DNA of 52,859 bases, from contig CALVOG010000009.1 of NCBI GenBank assembly GCA_944350265.1, positions 1 through 52,859 of the forward strand. The letters are read 5' to 3'. Shown here piece by piece: positions 51,531 to 52,859 of the stretch. The translations under genes and the position numbers were made by a program. A model generated the notes under the pieces. It ran no database searches. It saw only the letters and a program-made list of their open reading frames with translations, and was not told where the DNA came from. Positions within the stretch are counted from its first letter, which is position 1. Each line of letters begins with the position of its first letter. Origin of the DNA: an uncultured Clostridia bacterium. GTDB lineage: Bacteria; Bacillota; Clostridia; Christensenellales; UBA1242.

Positions 51531-52214
51531 ATGAAATTTTTGACGGTTAGGAAGCGGGTGATAGGCGTCATTTTGGTGAGTGTGATTTTAACTTGCTCGA
51601 TTGTTGGCGTTTTTTATGCGGTCAGGGCGACGAGTTCTCCAAAGGCACAATATACCATCGTCATAGACGCAGGGCACGGCGGGCGTGACGGCGGGGCGGT
51701 GGGCAAAAGTGGTGTGACTGAGAGTGAACTTAACTTGGCGTTTAGTTTGAAACTAAAAGAGTTGTGCGAGGACTATGGTTTCAAAGTTGTTTTGACGCGC
51801 AAAGATATGAATGGGCTTTATTCGATTTTTGCACCGAACAAGAAAAAGAGTGAGATGAAAAAGAGGCAGGAGATTATTGAAGGAGCAAAGCCGGATGTGG
51901 TTGTCAGTATTCATATGAACAGTTTTTCTTCTTCGTCGAGCGGGGCGCAATGTTTTTATGCAAAAGGTAATGAGGCAGGAGAGAAACTAGCTTCAAGCGT
52001 TCAAAAGGCTCTTGCAAATGAAATCGACAACACTAAACTAACTGCAAAAGTTGGCGATTTCTATGTTTTAAACTGCACAGATTATGCTAGTGTCTTGGTG
52101 GAATGTGGATTTCTTTCTAATCCAATTGAAGAGCAAAAACTTTGCGATGTAGATTACCAGGCAAACTTTTGTCGAACACTCTTATATGGCATTTTAGATT
52201 ACTTTGAGATGTAA
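51531..52214 (+). CDS. cwlD: N-acetylmuramoyl-L-alanine amidase, CwlD type
   Basis: 227 residues: an N-terminal anchor (about 9-32), then an amidase_3 domain. Zinc and catalytic residues are visible in IDAGHGGRDGG (His49), the Glu of VTESELNL, VSIHMN and VLVECGFLSN. Small, anchored amidases of this type (CwlD) act on spore cortex peptidoglycan and, with PdaA, make muramic-delta-lactam. The start at 51531 is taken because the frame upstream runs through two promoters; the short form begins with a normal signal-anchor. The role in sporulation is inferred from length and the other sporulation genes here. Confidence 0.8.
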   Translation: MKFLTVRKRVIGVILVSVILTCSIVGVFYAVRATSSPKAQYTIVIDAGHGGRDGGAVGKSGVTESELNLAFSLKLKELCEDYGFKVVLTRKDMNGLYSIFAPNKKKSEMKKRQEIIEGAKPDVVVSIHMNSFSSSSSGAQCFYAKGNEAGEKLASSVQKALANEIDNTKLTAKVGDFYVLNCTDYASVLVECGFLSNPIEEQKLCDVDYQANFCRTLLYGILDYFEM

Positions 52215-52536
52215 ATATGTGTTAGGAAATAAATCTTTATAGGCGACTTCAAAGATTGACAGAATTAAATATGAAATATATTTTATATAAAATTTAGTGA
52301 GAGTATGTATTTTATAGTTACTTTCAAACTTTAATAATGTTCAGTCAAACGAAAGAATTTTTAAACAATCAAATTATAATAAAAACAGAAAAACACATTA
52401 AAAATTACAAAAAAGTTAATAAAAAATTGATTTTTATGTGTTTTTTGAGAATTTATTCTGTTTTTTACTAATTTTTAGCCATTTTTATATGATTATTATA
52501 ACGCATAAAAAGATGCGATTTGCTTAAATTAAATGC
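52215..52536. other. intergenic region with long hairpin
   Basis: AT-rich DNA holding the cwlD terminator (52381-52466) and the start region of the last gene. A TAAATT (52525-52530) ends 6 nt before the ATG at 52537. Confidence 0.5.
52381..52466. terminator. long two-step hairpin
   Basis: AAAAACAGAA (52381-52390) pairs with TTCTGTTTTTT (52456-52466); AAACACAT (52391-52398) pairs with ATGTGTTT (52436-52443). A and T runs allow action in either direction. Confidence 0.65.
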
Positions 52537-52859
52537 ATGACTAAGAAAGAAAAGTTGGTCATGTCATATCTATGCGAGAGATGTCAAAAGAAGAAAACTT
52601 ATCTTATCTCTCCGCAAGAGATTACTTCTGCGCTTTCAAAGAAGTATGTTTTATCTATTGACGAAATTGATGAGATTATGGTGGGGCTTTCAAATTCCAA
52701 TTACATCGACTTTGTTGTCAGTGACGGCAAAAAGGGGTATATGTATTGTGTGACACTGAAAAAGTGCGGGCAGACATATCTAACCGATGTGAAAAATCAA
52801 AAAAAGACGCTAGGTATACTAGTCCTTCGCTCAATATTTCTTGCTACAGTCAGTTTTAT
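52537..52859 (+). CDS. membrane-anchored winged-helix-like protein, truncated by the window end
   Basis: 107 codons visible, open at the 3' end. The layout matches the protein at 27854: an N-terminal helix (KKEKLVMSYLCE), ISPQEITSALSKKY, a second helix, a two-strand wing, then KNQKKT and the start of a hydrophobic helix (LGILVLRSIFLATVSF). Sequence identity is low but order and spacing agree. Predicted leaderless start (TAAATT 6 nt before the ATG, no SD). Function unknown; a membrane-tethered regulator is plausible. Confidence 0.6.
   Translation, partial: MTKKEKLVMSYLCERCQKKKTYLISPQEITSALSKKYVLSIDEIDEIMVGLSNSNYIDFVVSDGKKGYMYCVTLKKCGQTYLTDVKNQKKTLGILVLRSIFLATVSF

Overview
The window looks like chromosomal DNA of an AT-rich, monoderm, probably endospore-forming member of the Bacillota (class Clostridia type), most likely an uncultured gut or anaerobic-community lineage. 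The reasons are the gene families (WhiA, RicT, a SpoIIQ-like LytM protein, SpoIIID, CwlD, DnaE with a PHP domain), the sigma-A-like promoters, strong Shine-Dalgarno (SD) sites on some genes, and very AT-rich intergenic DNA. TGA is used as a stop codon, so the code is the standard bacterial one. I saw no tRNA, rRNA, CRISPR array, transposase or prophage gene. The finer taxonomic placement is only inference.

Layout. 1-500: a candidate structured small RNA with promoter and terminator. 0.5-2.8 kb: a flippase-like membrane protein and two small membrane proteins. 3.2-5.3 kb: an exported protein, a SpoIIQ-like LytM protein, an acyl carrier protein preceded by a tandem repeat, and spoIIID. 5.35-6.99 kb: a gene-free region with tandem repeats, a terminator palindrome and four copies of a dispersed hairpin repeat. 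6.99-27.5 kb: one 6,852-residue lipoprotein gene filling 39% of the window, built of beta-helix/GLUG-type blocks and containing two internal stretches of foreign base composition. 27.9-35.5 kb: a membrane-anchored winged-helix-like protein, then PHP phosphoesterase-whiA-dnaE-pfkA (the last three joined by ATGA overlaps), then a convergent SPOR-like protein. 35.7-40.1 kb: patatin-like lipase, ComEC-like metallo-hydrolase, a kinase-like protein without a P-loop, and transketolase. 40.3-43.9 kb: conserved and orphan proteins, microproteins, a pair of inverted repeats and more dispersed repeats. 43.9-46.5 kb: a Ca2+-type P-ATPase. 46.8-50.2 kb: a candidate non-coding RNA, holB-ricT-trmN6 and rplS with a structured leader. 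50.4-51.4 kb: a minus-strand island with two paralogous zinc-knuckle proteins around what looks like the tail of a polymorphic toxin. 51.5-52.9 kb: cwlD and a truncated paralogue of the winged-helix-like membrane protein.

How it fits together. The housekeeping core covers replication (dnaE, holB), translation (rplS, trmN6), sugar phosphate metabolism (pfkA-like, tkt), lipid synthesis (acpP) and the sporulation/cell-envelope programme (spoIIQ-like, spoIIID, ricT, cwlD, perhaps the SPOR protein). Between these sit lineage-specific surface and membrane proteins. The most unusual features are: (i) many genes whose -10 promoter element lies only 5-8 nt before the start codon, predicting leaderless mRNAs in a Bacillota-type genome; (ii) the giant mosaic lipoprotein; (iii) a modular dispersed repeat family whose hairpins show compensatory changes; (iv) two undescribed candidate RNAs; and (v) the orphan toxin-tail/immunity-like island.
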